Notes: generated from the sequence alone by a model not told the origin. Shown: positions 37,273-46,773, counted from the first letter of the stretch. The stretch: DNA of 60,141 nt from Selenomonadaceae bacterium (GCA_017476005.1 JAFVEM010000013.1:1-60141); one strand, 5' to 3'. A program made the numbers and translations.

Positions 37273-37449
37273 ATGCAATTATCGGTCAAAGAAAGCATCT
37301 ACACTTACGCCGACTACCTTGCTTGGGAAGGAGAGGAACGCTACGAGTTAATCGACGGCAAGTCAAAGGCCGCCGTCAATGTCTTGCCCGGGTGCGTCGT
37401 GGATTTGGCGTGGGTCTTTGGTTTGTCTCATAACCTACAGGAGGAATAA
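37273..37449 (+). pseudogene. Uma2 family nuclease remnant (N-terminal fragment)
   Basis: A 58-codon frame with a good AGGAGG site starts SVKESIYTYADYLAWEGEE and continues RYELIDGK, the typical N-terminus of Uma2 proteins. After the LIDGK motif the sequence no longer matches and stops; the whole nuclease core (PDxxV, ExS, Lys region) is missing, whereas the intact gene at 21930-22520 has 196 residues. An internal deletion is likely. Its stop codon lies within the aroF ribosome binding region, so it now forms the leader of the aroF operon. Confidence 0.65.
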
Positions 37450-37453
37450 ACAA

Positions 37454-38467
37454 ATGATAATCGTAATGAGTCCCGGCTCGAACGCCGAACAGCTCCAGCG
37501 TGTGCAAAACAAGGTGGAGAAGGCCGGACTGCGCTGTCACCTCTCTACCGGTGAAGATCGCACCATTGTGGGGGTTATCGGCGACAAGAAGGCCATTGCC
37601 AACTTGGAAATGAACATGATGGAGGGCGTGGAGAAAACCGTCCGCATCACGGAGAAATATAAGCTGGTGAGCCGCGACTTTGAACCGCAGGACACCGTTA
37701 TTGACGTGGGAGGCGTAAAAATCGGCGGCGATAACCTTACCGTCATGGCCGGCCCCTGCGCCGTGGAAAGCAAAGAACAGCTACGAGAGGCCGCCAAAGT
37801 CGTGCGGGAAGGCGGCGCGAAATTCCTGCGAGGAGGCGCCTTTAAGCCCCGTACTTCCCCCTACGATTTTCAGGGACTTGCGTGCGACGGTCTTAAGATG
37901 CTGCGCGAGGCGGCGGACGGCGAAGGCTTAAAAGTCATCACCGAAATCGTGGACAGTGACGATTTGGAAGTAATCGGGGAGTATGCCGATATCTACCAAG
38001 TAGGCGCTAGGAACATGCAAAATTTCCAGCTCCTAAAAGCGCTGGGCAAGGCTAAAAAGCCGGTACTTTTAAAACGGGGACTTTCCGCCACCATCAGCGA
38101 GTGGCTTAACGCCGCCGAATACATTTTGGCCGGGGGCAATAAAGACGTTATCCTGTGCGAGCGCGGCATCCGCACTTACGAAACCTTTACGCGCAACACC
38201 TTGGATTTAAGCGCAGTGGCGGCAGTAAAAGAGCTGTCGCATCTCCCCATTGTGGTGGATCCCAGCCATGGCACGGGACGCTGGCAAATGGTGCGTCCCA
38301 TGGCCAGAGCCGCCGTGGCCGCCGGCGCCGACGGCCTCATTATCGAGGTTCACCCCCATCCGGAGGTGGCTTTGTCCGATGGTGACCAATCCTTGACGCC
38401 GAAAAATTATCTGTCCCTAATGACAGATCTCAGGGATATAGCCGCCCTCATGGGGAAAAAATTATGA
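37454..38467 (+). CDS. aroF: 3-deoxy-7-phosphoheptulonate synthase
   Basis: First step of aromatic biosynthesis: condenses erythrose-4-phosphate and PEP. The 337 residues have the N-terminal ferredoxin-like (ACT-like) regulatory segment (about 1-70) of the class I-beta type, then a TIM barrel with [37 protein letters not shown] and VDPSHGTG. The ATG at 37454 follows AGGAGG; a longer frame upstream only overlaps the Uma2 remnant. It is the first functional gene of the aromatic/folate operon and overlaps tyrA by four bases. Confidence 0.94.
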   Translation: MIIVMSPGSNAEQLQRVQNKVEKAGLRCHLSTGEDRTIVGVIGDKKAIANLEMNMMEGVEKTVRITEKYKLVSRDFEPQDTVIDVGGVKIGGDNLTVMAGPCAVESKEQLREAAKVVREGGAKFLRGGAFKPRTSPYDFQGLACDGLKMLREAADGEGLKVITEIVDSDDLEVIGEYADIYQVGARNMQNFQLLKALGKAKKPVLLKRGLSATISEWLNAAEYILAGGNKDVILCERGIRTYETFTRNTLDLSAVAAVKELSHLPIVVDPSHGTGRWQMVRPMARAAVAAGADGLIIEVHPHPEVALSDGDQSLTPKNYLSLMTDLRDIAALMGKKL

Positions 38468-39351
38468 GCGTGGTGAAGCTGGCCATCTTGGGCGTGGGGC
38501 TAATCGGCGGCTCCTTGGGACTGTGCTTGAAAGAAAAAATGGGGGACAAAATTTTTATCGGCGGTTACTGCCGTACCCAAGTCTCCATGGATGAGGCTCT
38601 CCGGCTCCATGCCGTCGATTTTGTGCATGACGAAGTAGCAAAAGTGGTAACAGACGCAGATATAGTGTTCTTAAGTCCCCCGGTGCTGCAAATAGTCCCT
38701 TTGGTGGAACAAATTTTACCGCATCTCAAGCCCGGCGCGATTATTACCGATGCCGGCAGTACCAAAGGGTACATTTGGGAAAGGCTCCAAAAAATTCTCC
38801 CTCCGAATATTTATTACATCGCCGGTCATCCTATGACGGGACGAGAAAAAAGCGGCGTGGCAGCCGCCAAGGCGGATTTATTCCGCGGTAAGGCTTATGT
38901 CATTGTGGATGGCACCAATGCCCCCCCGGCGGCGCAGACAAAACTCATGGAGGTACTAAGGCATACCGAGGCGAACTTCTTGCACCTCAGCATGGAAGAA
39001 CACGACCGTTCCGCCGCCATCATCAGCCATATTCCTCATGTGGCGGCGGCGGCCTTGGTGACACTTCTGGCCGACAGCAGCGAGGAGTCGGCCGCCGAAA
39101 AACTCATCGGCGGCGGCTTTAAGGACACTACGCGCATCGCTTCTTCCAACGCCGATATGTGGGCGGATATTTGCCTGACCAATGGAGAGCCGATTATTAA
39201 AAACATTCGCCGCCTACAACAAATACTGGACACCGTAGCGGAGGACATTGAGACGCAAAACCGTCCGGCGCTTCACGCTTATTTTGCTCGTGCCAAGGAA
39301 AGTCGCGATAAATCCCTTTTGGCCACGGGAAAAATATTTGACACTAACTGA
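38464..39351 (+). CDS. tyrA: Prephenate dehydrogenase
   Basis: NAD(P)-dependent oxidation of prephenate (or arogenate) to the tyrosine precursor. The 295 residues begin with the Rossmann motif ILGVGLIGGSLGL and contain GHPMTGREKSGVAAA and HDRSAAIISHIPH, where the catalytic His is expected. No ACT domain is attached. The start overlaps the aroF stop (ATGA). Confidence 0.93.
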   Translation: MSVVKLAILGVGLIGGSLGLCLKEKMGDKIFIGGYCRTQVSMDEALRLHAVDFVHDEVAKVVTDADIVFLSPPVLQIVPLVEQILPHLKPGAIITDAGSTKGYIWERLQKILPPNIYYIAGHPMTGREKSGVAAAKADLFRGKAYVIVDGTNAPPAAQTKLMEVLRHTEANFLHLSMEEHDRSAAIISHIPHVAAAALVTLLADSSEESAAEKLIGGGFKDTTRIASSNADMWADICLTNGEPIIKNIRRLQQILDTVAEDIETQNRPALHAYFARAKESRDKSLLATGKIFDTN

Positions 39352-39362
39352 AGGAGTATATC

Positions 39363-40373
39363 ATGGATTTAGATTATCATTACGGGACAATCTACGTCCT
39401 GTCCAGATGGGCCAAATTTTGCAGCGCCAATGCCAACATGATCGCCACCAGTTCTCAATTTGTAGATGATAATTACGACACCAATCCTTTTTCCGATGCC
39501 GAGGAAGAGGAAAACATCGCCCAAGGGGTACACGTCCGTTACTCCTGCCAAAATATGTGGGGGAACGTCACGGGAAAGGGCAACTGCGAGGTGTGGATCC
39601 CCTTTCATTTTCTGCCGGGACTGGTGGGCGAAAGTAGCGACGAAAAACTGGTGTGCAAGAAAAACGGTGCATTGGCGAAGAAACTGGCGGCGCGGCTCTT
39701 AGAAACGACGCTGGATAATTCGGATTTCTCCTTTCGATTGGGAATTGGCCTTCACGTTTACGCCGACACTTGGGCGCATCAGGAATTTGCCGGCATAAAC
39801 GCCACCCTGAACAGAGTGCAGAGCCTGATTTTTGCTAGGCAAGGCTCGCGCCTAGAGAAAGCCATTGGCGAACTTATCGGCTCCGATTCGATTTTAAGCA
39901 AGCTCGTCGAGATGATGAACCCTTTGGGACACGCGGCGGCCGTGCATTGTCCCGATATGCCCTTCCTGTGGTGGAAGAGCGGCGAACATTTTAGGGAAGG
40001 GCGCAAGAATTGGGACGAGTTTATGGAAGCCTCGGCGGAAATTTTTAAGTTGTTACAGTCGGTAAGTTGCGAGCCGGTGACAGGACTGAGCGAGCGGCAA
40101 CAAAATCTCTTGATGGCCTGTTTCAAGGGGATTCAATCGGAGGATATAAACACACGTTACGAAGAATGGCTCCAGCGCATTCACCGGAATTATTTCGAGT
40201 TCGACGATTTTAACGGGGAAGACGCTACCGCCGCTTACAGTAGCGGCACTATCCTGAATGACCTGAATTTCCGCCGCCAATTTTATAACGAGCTGAACGA
40301 TCATTTTGACTGGGTGCGCCAAGAACTGCTGGCGGCAGGACTTGATGTTTTGAAGAGCGAGCCAATATATTGA
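39363..40373 (+). CDS. DUF6765-like protein of unknown function
   Basis: Protein of 336 residues with no signal peptide. It opens DLDYHYGTIYVLSRWAKF and has ATSSQFVDDNYD, then LGIGLHVYADTWAHQEFAG, a His/Asp-rich motif reminiscent of zinc phospholipase C or P1 nuclease-like helical hydrolases; I recall this pattern from DUF6765 proteins. Metal binding is inferred. AAGGAG precedes the ATG 11 bases after tyrA, and folE starts inside or just after its end, so it is cotranscribed with aromatic and folate genes, for no evident reason. Confidence 0.7.
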   Translation: MDLDYHYGTIYVLSRWAKFCSANANMIATSSQFVDDNYDTNPFSDAEEEENIAQGVHVRYSCQNMWGNVTGKGNCEVWIPFHFLPGLVGESSDEKLVCKKNGALAKKLAARLLETTLDNSDFSFRLGIGLHVYADTWAHQEFAGINATLNRVQSLIFARQGSRLEKAIGELIGSDSILSKLVEMMNPLGHAAAVHCPDMPFLWWKSGEHFREGRKNWDEFMEASAEIFKLLQSVSCEPVTGLSERQQNLLMACFKGIQSEDINTRYEEWLQRIHRNYFEFDDFNGEDATAAYSSGTILNDLNFRRQFYNELNDHFDWVRQELLAAGLDVLKSEPIY

Positions 40374-40390
40374 ATACGGGAGCGAAGCCC

Positions 40391-40960
40391 ATGAACGATA
40401 AAGCCGTAGCCGCCATGACCGAATTTTTGACGGCTTTGGGACTGGATTTACAAAAAGAGGGTATGGAACGCACCCCGGAGAGAGTGACGCAGATGTATGC
40501 GTTGCTTTTTTCCGGAAGGGGGAAAGACACCGGGAAAATTTGGGGAGAAACCTTCGGCGTGGCCACGGGGGCTGATTCCATCATTGCCGTGCGGCATATC
40601 CCCTTTTATTCCATGTGCGAACATCATTTGGTACCCTTTTTCGGAGAAGTGAATATCGCCTACTTGCCTTCCCCGGGAGGAGTGGCCGGTTTCAGTAAAT
40701 TTTCGCAAGTGGTGGAGACCATCGCTCGCCGTCCTCAGCTACAGGAAAGACTAACGGAGGAAATCGCTGCGGCGGTAACGGAAGGTCTTAATCCCTTGGG
40801 CGTTTTGACCGTGGTGGAAGCGCAACAGCTATGCATGACCATGCGAGGAGATCTGGCGCACGGGACGCGTACCGTTACTTCGGCGGTAAAAGGCAGATTC
40901 CAAACCGAGCCTGATTTGCGCCGGGAAGCGTGGCAACTTTTGGGAGTCGTCAAGCCATGA
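40391..40960 (+). CDS. folE: GTP cyclohydrolase I
   Basis: First committed step of folate biosynthesis, GTP to dihydroneopterin triphosphate. The 189 residues carry ERTPERVTQMYALL, the zinc ligands in FYSMCEHHLVPF and the CMTMRG motif. ATG 40391 is favoured by GGGAG eight bases upstream and gives the usual length; TTG 40370 overlaps the preceding gene. Its stop overlaps the folP start. Confidence 0.95.
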   Translation: MNDKAVAAMTEFLTALGLDLQKEGMERTPERVTQMYALLFSGRGKDTGKIWGETFGVATGADSIIAVRHIPFYSMCEHHLVPFFGEVNIAYLPSPGGVAGFSKFSQVVETIARRPQLQERLTEEIAAAVTEGLNPLGVLTVVEAQQLCMTMRGDLAHGTRTVTSAVKGRFQTEPDLRREAWQLLGVVKP

Positions 40961-41829
40961 GACGCTGTTATGTTTTTCGTGACGGCAAAAAACTTACCGT
41001 GGGGGAAGTACCTCTCGTCATGGGAATTTTGAACATCACCCCCGATTCTTTTTCCGACGGCGGCAAGTACGACACGCCGTCAGCCGCTTTGCAACGTTTG
41101 CAAGCCATGGCCGAGGAGGGCGCGGCTATTATCGACGTGGGGGCGGAATCAACCCGTCCGGGCGCTACGCCGCTTACGGCTGAGGAGGAAATGGCGCGAC
41201 TCAAACCGATTTTGCCCTTGCTGGTAAAAAATTCCCCCATCCCCCTATCCCTTGACACCTACCACGCCGCCACCGCCGCAATGGGCATCGCTATGGGGGT
41301 GCATATCATTAACGACATTTGGGGTCTCCAGTACGCCCCGGAACCCAACGCCATGGCGAGAACGGTGGCGAAAAGCGGTCTGCCCGTCATTATCATGCAC
41401 AATGACCGTGCGACAGCTGACACGGAATGCGGCCGCCCCCATATCATGACGCGAGCTAACGCCTTTCTGTCGCGTTCTCTAGAAATTGCCGCCGAGGCCG
41501 GTATTGCCACCGAAAATATTATCTTAGATCCCGGCATTTGTTTTGGCACTACGCCGGAGGAAGACGTGACCTTGCTAACTAACTTAAGTTGGCTCAAAAT
41601 CCAGAGAACAGAAATTTTTCCGCTCTTGGTCGGCCTCAGCCGCAAGAGTTTTTTAGGGAAGCTGCTAAACCTGCCGCCGGACAATCGCCTAGGTGCGACT
41701 GCGGCTATGGCTGCGCTTGCCGTTGCCGGTGGCGCCGATATATTGCGGCTCCACGATGTCAAGGAAATTGCCCCGGCGATGCGGTTGGTGTATAGGATTG
41801 TCACCGCGCCGCCCATTGTTGGAAAATAA
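40957..41829 (+). CDS. folP: Dihydropteroate synthase
   Basis: Joins p-aminobenzoate to the pterin pyrophosphate; sulfonamide target. The 290 residues include GILNITPDSFSDGGKY, IDVGAESTRPGATPL, NDIWGLQ, the ILDPGICFGTTPEED motif and VGLSRKSFLG. The start overlaps folE (ATGA); a longer frame from 40930 lies within folE and is not used. Confidence 0.95.
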   Translation: MRRCYVFRDGKKLTVGEVPLVMGILNITPDSFSDGGKYDTPSAALQRLQAMAEEGAAIIDVGAESTRPGATPLTAEEEMARLKPILPLLVKNSPIPLSLDTYHAATAAMGIAMGVHIINDIWGLQYAPEPNAMARTVAKSGLPVIIMHNDRATADTECGRPHIMTRANAFLSRSLEIAAEAGIATENIILDPGICFGTTPEEDVTLLTNLSWLKIQRTEIFPLLVGLSRKSFLGKLLNLPPDNRLGATAAMAALAVAGGADILRLHDVKEIAPAMRLVYRIVTAPPIVGK

Positions 41830-41850
41830 AAAGGCTTTCGAGGTGCAAAC

Positions 41851-42228
41851 ATGGACGAAATTAAGCTGAACGGCTTGGAATTTTTCGGTTATCACGGTTG
41901 TCTGCCCCATGAACATGAAATCGGCCAACTTTTTTTGGTTGATGTGTCCCTAGATATAGATTTGAAACCGGCGGGACAACATGACGAGCTGGCCGATACG
42001 GTAAACTACTCCGAAATTTATGACCTCATTCGCGAGATAATGACGGGGGAAACTCGTAAGCTCATCGAGGCTCTGGCCGAAGATATTGCCGCCTCCATTC
42101 TCCAAGCGCATCCGGCGGTATGTGCCGCCCATGTGTCGGTACATAAGCCCTACGCTCCGCTACCGGGAAAATTTCGGGACGTGTCCGTCAGCATAACCCG
42201 GGACAGGCAAGACCTTGCCGATGATTGA
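41851..42228 (+). CDS. folB: Dihydroneopterin aldolase
   Basis: Cleaves 7,8-dihydroneopterin to the hydroxymethyl pterin. The 125 residues show GLEFFGYHGCLPHEHEIGQLF with the active-site Tyr-His-Gly segment, DTVNYSEIYDLI and VHKPYAPLPGKF. Normal length for the family. It overlaps the following folK-DHFR gene by eight bases. Confidence 0.94.
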   Translation: MDEIKLNGLEFFGYHGCLPHEHEIGQLFLVDVSLDIDLKPAGQHDELADTVNYSEIYDLIREIMTGETRKLIEALAEDIAASILQAHPAVCAAHVSVHKPYAPLPGKFRDVSVSITRDRQDLADD

Positions 42229-43237
42229 CGAAAATAATAATAACTCCCGGCTCGTCGTTTATCTCAGCCTAGGCGCTAATTTGGGACAACGCAAGGCTAC
42301 GTTGCGCCACGCTTTGGCCATGCTACATGATACCACCGGTATAGAGCTGGCGAGGGTTTCCTCCTTCTATGAAACGGCACCTTGGGGTAATTTGGATCAG
42401 CCACCCTTCATCAACGCCGCCGCCATGATTTACACCATCTTGAAGCCGGAAGAACTTTTGCTACAATGCCAAGCCATCGAAAAAGAATTGGGGCGAGTGC
42501 GACATGAACATTGGGGGGCGCGAACCATCGACATTGATTTGCTGTGCGCGCCGTCCTTCACCTGCCGCACTCCGTCTTTAACGCTGCCTCATCAGTACCT
42601 TACGGCCAGGGCTTTTGTGCTGACCCCCTTGGCGGAGATAGCCCCCGATTTGGTAATCGGCGAGAAAACCGTCAACGAACACCAAAAAGACTGCGCCGAT
42701 AGCGGCGCGGTAAGGAAGGTGCCGGGTAGCCCCACTGATTTTTGCCTGAAACTAATCGCTTGCGTGGATAAAGCTTGGGGTATCGGCTTTAACGGAGGCT
42801 TGCTCTTTGACATGGCTGCCGACAAGGAATTTTTTCGTCGCCAAACCATGGGGCATCGCCTCATCATGGGGCGGCGCACCTGGGAATCGTTGCCCGGCCA
42901 AAAGGCTCTGCCCGGCAGGGAAAATTTTGTCCTGTCAAGGACGCTACAGTCTGCTCTGGGCGCTACCATTTGTCTCACCACGGAGGATTTGTGGGCGGCA
43001 TTAGCGGAACCATCAGCACGAGAAAAACAGAATTTTGTTATCGGCGGCGGCGAGATTTACCGCCTGTTGCTTCCTTACATCGAAGAAGCGCTCATCACCA
43101 AGGTTGACCGGCTACAAGACGCGGACACTTTTTTGCCGAATTTAGACCGGCGAGATATTTTTTACGGTGAGGCAATAGGTGCCGACGGAATAGTGGAGTT
43201 TTGGCGGTATCGACGGTTGGCGGAGAAAAAAGGGTAA
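42221..43237 (+). CDS. Fused HPPK (FolK) and dihydrofolate reductase (FolA)
   Basis: A 338-residue bifunctional protein. Residues about 10-150 are hydroxymethyldihydropterin pyrophosphokinase ([38 protein letters not shown]). After a short linker, residues about 180-338 are dihydrofolate reductase ([63 protein letters not shown]). The fusion links an early and the final step of tetrahydrofolate synthesis. No stop or frameshift separates the two parts. The ATG at 42221 lies within the folB end; its ribosome binding site is weak, suggesting coupling to folB. Confidence 0.92.
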   Translation: MIDENNNNSRLVVYLSLGANLGQRKATLRHALAMLHDTTGIELARVSSFYETAPWGNLDQPPFINAAAMIYTILKPEELLLQCQAIEKELGRVRHEHWGARTIDIDLLCAPSFTCRTPSLTLPHQYLTARAFVLTPLAEIAPDLVIGEKTVNEHQKDCADSGAVRKVPGSPTDFCLKLIACVDKAWGIGFNGGLLFDMAADKEFFRRQTMGHRLIMGRRTWESLPGQKALPGRENFVLSRTLQSALGATICLTTEDLWAALAEPSAREKQNFVIGGGEIYRLLLPYIEEALITKVDRLQDADTFLPNLDRRDIFYGEAIGADGIVEFWRYRRLAEKKG

Positions 43238-43266
43238 CACTTATAGGAGATGGCAGGGAAAGATCA

Positions 43267-43956
43267 ATGCAAATTTTTAAAAACGACTGGCAGGAATATT
43301 TAAGCGAAGAACTAGCGCAGCCGTACTACCGAGAATTACGTCAGTTTCTTATCGGGGAATACCGCTCGCGGCGCATATATCCCGATATGTACTCCATTTT
43401 TAACGCCTTGCACTACACCGCCTATGCGGACGTAAAGGCCGTTATACTGGGGCAAGACCCTTACCACGGCCCGGGTCAGGCTCATGGGCTTAGCTTTTCC
43501 GTGCAGGAAGGCGTCGCGCCGCCGCCGTCACTCCTGAATATTTTCAAGGAACTGCAAACAGATCTTGGCTGTACCATTCCCGACAACGGCTGTTTAATCC
43601 CGTGGGCAAAACAGGGGGTACTACTTTTGAATGCCGTTCTTACCGTACGGGAACACGCTCCTCTCTCCCATCAAGGCAAGGGATGGGAGCGTTTCACCGA
43701 TCGTGTAATTACCCTCTTAAACCAACGAGAAAAGCCCATGGCCTTTATTTTGTGGGGTACGCCGGCCAGACGAAAAAAAAGTCTTATCACGAGCGCGCGG
43801 CACTTAATCATCGAGTCGCCGCATCCCAGTCCCCTGTCGGCTTCACGGGGATTCTTTGGCAGTCGTCCCTTTTCCAGAGTAAACGAATTTTTGCTGACGC
43901 AAGGACAAGCCCCTATTGATTGGCAACTGCCGAATATACATGAAGAAGGCAACTGA
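43267..43956 (+). CDS. ung: Uracil-DNA glycosylase
   Basis: Removes uracil from DNA. The 229 residues contain the family 1 motifs [18 protein letters not shown] with catalytic Asp, [12 protein letters not shown] and [23 protein letters not shown] with the catalytic His. The ATG at 43267 fits the usual N-terminus; a longer upstream frame overlaps the folK-DHFR end. It is 29 bases after that gene and probably cotranscribed. Confidence 0.95.
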   Translation: MQIFKNDWQEYLSEELAQPYYRELRQFLIGEYRSRRIYPDMYSIFNALHYTAYADVKAVILGQDPYHGPGQAHGLSFSVQEGVAPPPSLLNIFKELQTDLGCTIPDNGCLIPWAKQGVLLLNAVLTVREHAPLSHQGKGWERFTDRVITLLNQREKPMAFILWGTPARRKKSLITSARHLIIESPHPSPLSASRGFFGSRPFSRVNEFLLTQGQAPIDWQLPNIHEEGN

Positions 43957-43959
43957 TAT

Positions 43960-44997
43960 ATGGAGCGAAAAACAACTATCAAGGACGTGGCGCAATTAGC
44001 GCAGGTTTCCAAAAGCACGGTGTCTCGCTACCTGAACGACGGTTACGTTAGTTCCGAAAAGGCGGAGCGCATCAAAAAGGCCGTCAAGGAACTGGACTTC
44101 AAGGGCAATTTTTTCGCCAAGCGTCTAAAAACTAAACACTGCCAGCTGATAGGCTTGGTGCTTCCTCGGATGGATTCGGTGTCGGTGGGGAAACTTTTGA
44201 TGGGGATAAACGCCGTCTTTGAGCCGAAGGGCTATCAAGCTATCATATTGGTGAGTCAATTAAACGGCGAGAAGGAGCTTAACAATATTTTAAGCCTCCA
44301 CCAACAAGGGGTTGACGGCATCATCGTAAATTCCGTGGGACTAACGGCGGCTCATGCGCGGCTCCGGCAAGAAATTTCTACCCCCTTGGTATTTACCGGT
44401 CAAAAGCGACCGGGACTTATCTGTCTCAAAAACGACGACGAGGCGGCGGGGCGCATGATGGGGGCTTACCTCAAAGAATGTGGCCATAGGCGAGCGGTTT
44501 TTGCCGGGGTGACGGAGACGGATAGCGCCGTGGGGCTGGAGCGGAAGCGAGGCTTTATTGACGCTTTTACGGCAGATAACCCCGGAGCCACCGTGAACTT
44601 TGTGGAAACAGGATTCGATTTTTTAGGAGCTTATAACAAGGGAGCCGAAATTTGCGCCTTAAACCCCACGGTAATTGTAGGCGCCACCGATAATATCGCC
44701 TTGGGGGTACTACGTTATTTACATGAACAGAATATCAAAGTCCCCGACGAAGTTTCCGTGGCCGGTTTCGGCGGTTACGAGGTGGGAGCAGTGGTCTATC
44801 CGGCGCTTACCAGTATTGCTTTCGATTACGAGCTGATGGGCATGAAAGCGGCGCATCTGCTCCTAGATATGATACACGACCAAAACAGCCTGACGGGGGA
44901 CACCCTCCCGATTTTTTTCTTAGAACGGGAGAGCGTTTTGGATCTCACCAAACCCTTTGCTCCCAAACAGCCGGAAAAGTTCACGACCCTAACATAA
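43960..44997 (+). CDS. LacI family transcriptional regulator
   Basis: DNA-binding regulator of 345 residues. The N-terminal helix-turn-helix is textbook LacI (TTIKDVAQLAQVSKSTVSRYLNDGYVS), followed by a periplasmic-binding-protein-like effector domain (about 60-330) with NIALGVLRYLHEQNIKVPDEVSVAGF. It looks most like sugar-operon repressors such as ScrR, but no sugar operon is adjacent. It begins three bases after ung and is ended by a terminator. Effector and targets unknown. Confidence 0.9.
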   Translation: MERKTTIKDVAQLAQVSKSTVSRYLNDGYVSSEKAERIKKAVKELDFKGNFFAKRLKTKHCQLIGLVLPRMDSVSVGKLLMGINAVFEPKGYQAIILVSQLNGEKELNNILSLHQQGVDGIIVNSVGLTAAHARLRQEISTPLVFTGQKRPGLICLKNDDEAAGRMMGAYLKECGHRRAVFAGVTETDSAVGLERKRGFIDAFTADNPGATVNFVETGFDFLGAYNKGAEICALNPTVIVGATDNIALGVLRYLHEQNIKVPDEVSVAGFGGYEVGAVVYPALTSIAFDYELMGMKAAHLLLDMIHDQNSLTGDTLPIFFLERESVLDLTKPFAPKQPEKFTTLT

Positions 44998-45024
44998 AAA
45001 ACCGCGACATTCGCGGTTTTTTTT
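44998..45024 (+). terminator. Intrinsic terminator of the aroF-folate-ung operon
   Basis: AAAACCGCGA and TCGCGGTTTT form a perfect 10-bp stem with a CAT loop followed by more T residues, directly after the LacI-family gene. Confidence 0.9.
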
Positions 45025-45078
45025 ACAGGAATTTTGCCGGGACACGGCGAATCTCTCCCAAGAAAGAAAACTCTAAAA

Positions 45079-45152
45079 GGGGTGCAGGGGCGCAAGTCCC
45101 TGCTGGGAGTCCAGAGGGTAAAGCCCTCTGGTGGAGGTTGGGGCGAAGCCCC
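45079..45152. repeat. Family C interspersed repeat, copy 3
   Basis: Near-exact reverse complement of the copy at 11204-11279: GCAGGGGCGCAAGTCCCTGC, CCAGAGGGTAAAGCCCTCTGG and GGGGCGAAGCCCC hairpins in a row. It ends 31 bases before the lactate permease start and would be in its 5' leader. Confidence 0.85.
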
Positions 45153-45183
45153 AAAAAAAACCGAGAGGAGAGACGGATTCACC

Positions 45184-46725
45184 ATGACCCTGTTCTTTTT
45201 TGCCTTCCTGCCCATCTTGTGGCTGATTGTGGCCTTGAGCGGTTTTAAGCTGGCCGCTTGGCAGGCTTGCCCTGTGGCGCTGGTTCTATCCTTGGCGGTC
45301 AGCAGTTTGTACTTTGGGATGCCTTGGCTCTACACGGCTTCGGCGGCTTTGGAAGGAACGGCTTTGGCTTGCTGGCCGATTCTGCTTATTATTATTGCCA
45401 CCATTTACACCTATAATCTCTCGGTACATACCAAGGGCATCGACATTATCAAGGAAATGCTCATGTCCGTCAGCACTGATTATCGGGTACTCATTCTGCT
45501 CATAGCTTTCGGTTTTGGCGGTTTTTTGGAGGGCATGGCCGGTTTTGGTACGGCGGTGGCTATTCCCGCCAGTATGCTGTTCGGCATCGGCCTTTCTCCC
45601 GTAAATTCCGTGGCCGTTTGCCTCATTGCCAATTTTGTTCCCTCGGCCTACGGCTCCATCGGTATTCCGCTGGTGACTCTGTCCGGCATCATGGGTGCCA
45701 ACTCCAGCGAAATTGCCACTTATGTGGCTTTGCAAATTTTGTTCTTGGGGATTCTTTGTCCTTTTCTCATGATTGCCACCGCCGGGAAATCCTTGAAGGC
45801 CGTGAAGGGCGTTTTCCCCGTGTGCTTGGCCTCGGGGCTGGCCTACAGCTTTACGCAGCTGGCGGTGTCTTACTTTATGGGGCCGGAACTGGCCGGTGTC
45901 ACCGGCTCCATTGTCACCATGGGTGCCATTATCGCCACCGCCCGTATGTTTCCCACCAATGAAACCGCCTACAGCTTGCCCAAACGTCCTCCCAGTCGGT
46001 TTTATCCTCGGGATGCTTTCATGGCGTGGTTGCCCTTCATCTTGATTTTCGTTTTCCTCCTGCTGACCAGTAAATTAGTGCCGCTGGTGTATGAATCGCT
46101 CATTCTCTTTCAAACCTCCGTGCTGATTTATCAGGGCGAAGGTGGTCTGCCCTATACTTTCTATTGGGTAGCTACTCCCGGCACCATTATTTTCCTCGCG
46201 GCTTTCACTGCCGCTTTTGCCCAGAAAGTAGCGGTGAGGGATATGTTAATGGTGCTGAAAAATACGGTGATAGGTCTGCGCTTTACCATCATCACCATCA
46301 TCACCATCATCGCCACGGCCAAGGTAATGGGTTACAGCGGAATGACCACCACCATTGCCGCCATGACCGTGGAACGCACCGGTACTCTCTATCCTTTAAT
46401 CGCCGCTTTCATCGGGTCGGTAGGCGGATTTATCACCGGCTCGGCTACCTCCACCTGTATTCTGTTCGGTAAATTACAAATGGATGCGGCGCAAGCCATC
46501 GGCGCCTCTCCCACGGTACAAGCTTGGGTAGCTGCCGCCAACGCCACGGGCGCTTGCGCCGGCAAGCTCATCGCGCCACAAAGTATCGCTATCGGCGTAG
46601 CCGCCATCGGTACCGCCGGAGCTGAAGCCGAAGGGAAACTTTTGCCCTTGGCCATGCGCATCTATATTCCCTTTATTGTCTTTTTGGGACTGGTGGTTTA
46701 TGCCGGAAGTTACTTGCTAGAATAA
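45184..46725 (+). CDS. lldP: L-lactate permease
   Basis: Polytopic membrane transporter of 513 residues in the LctP/GlcA family, moving lactate (or glycolate) with protons. Around 12 or more hydrophobic segments are visible; conserved GFGGFLEGMAGFGTAVAIPA, VPSAYGSIGIPL and TGSATSTCILFGKLQ and NATGACAGKLIAPQSIAIG near the C-terminus are family signatures. The ATG at 45184 follows GAGAGGAGAG and begins at a hydrophobic segment; upstream in-frame codons come from the repeat. No lactate dehydrogenase is adjacent. Confidence 0.93.
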   Translation: MTLFFFAFLPILWLIVALSGFKLAAWQACPVALVLSLAVSSLYFGMPWLYTASAALEGTALACWPILLIIIATIYTYNLSVHTKGIDIIKEMLMSVSTDYRVLILLIAFGFGGFLEGMAGFGTAVAIPASMLFGIGLSPVNSVAVCLIANFVPSAYGSIGIPLVTLSGIMGANSSEIATYVALQILFLGILCPFLMIATAGKSLKAVKGVFPVCLASGLAYSFTQLAVSYFMGPELAGVTGSIVTMGAIIATARMFPTNETAYSLPKRPPSRFYPRDAFMAWLPFILIFVFLLLTSKLVPLVYESLILFQTSVLIYQGEGGLPYTFYWVATPGTIIFLAAFTAAFAQKVAVRDMLMVLKNTVIGLRFTIITIITIIATAKVMGYSGMTTTIAAMTVERTGTLYPLIAAFIGSVGGFITGSATSTCILFGKLQMDAAQAIGASPTVQAWVAAANATGACAGKLIAPQSIAIGVAAIGTAGAEAEGKLLPLAMRIYIPFIVFLGLVVYAGSYLLE

Positions 46726-46731
46726 ATATAA

Positions 46732-46773
46732 AAGGGGCAGGGGGTCGTGCGCGACTCTCTGCCCTTGATTTTA
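46732..46773 (+). terminator. Intrinsic terminator after lactate permease
   Basis: AAGGGGCAG..GTCG pairs with CGAC..CTGCCCTT around TGCG, followed by GATTTTAT. Confidence 0.75.

Noticed and set aside
37273..37449. Tyr/Trp-containing leader peptide for attenuation of aroF
   Set aside because: The frame has four Tyr and a Trp early on, but the wording matches the Uma2 N-terminus and no terminator/antiterminator pair is evident before aroF.
46164..46472. Histidine-rich plus-strand frame inside lldP
   Set aside because: Shadow frame of the ATCATCACC codon run encoding TIITIITII in the permease.
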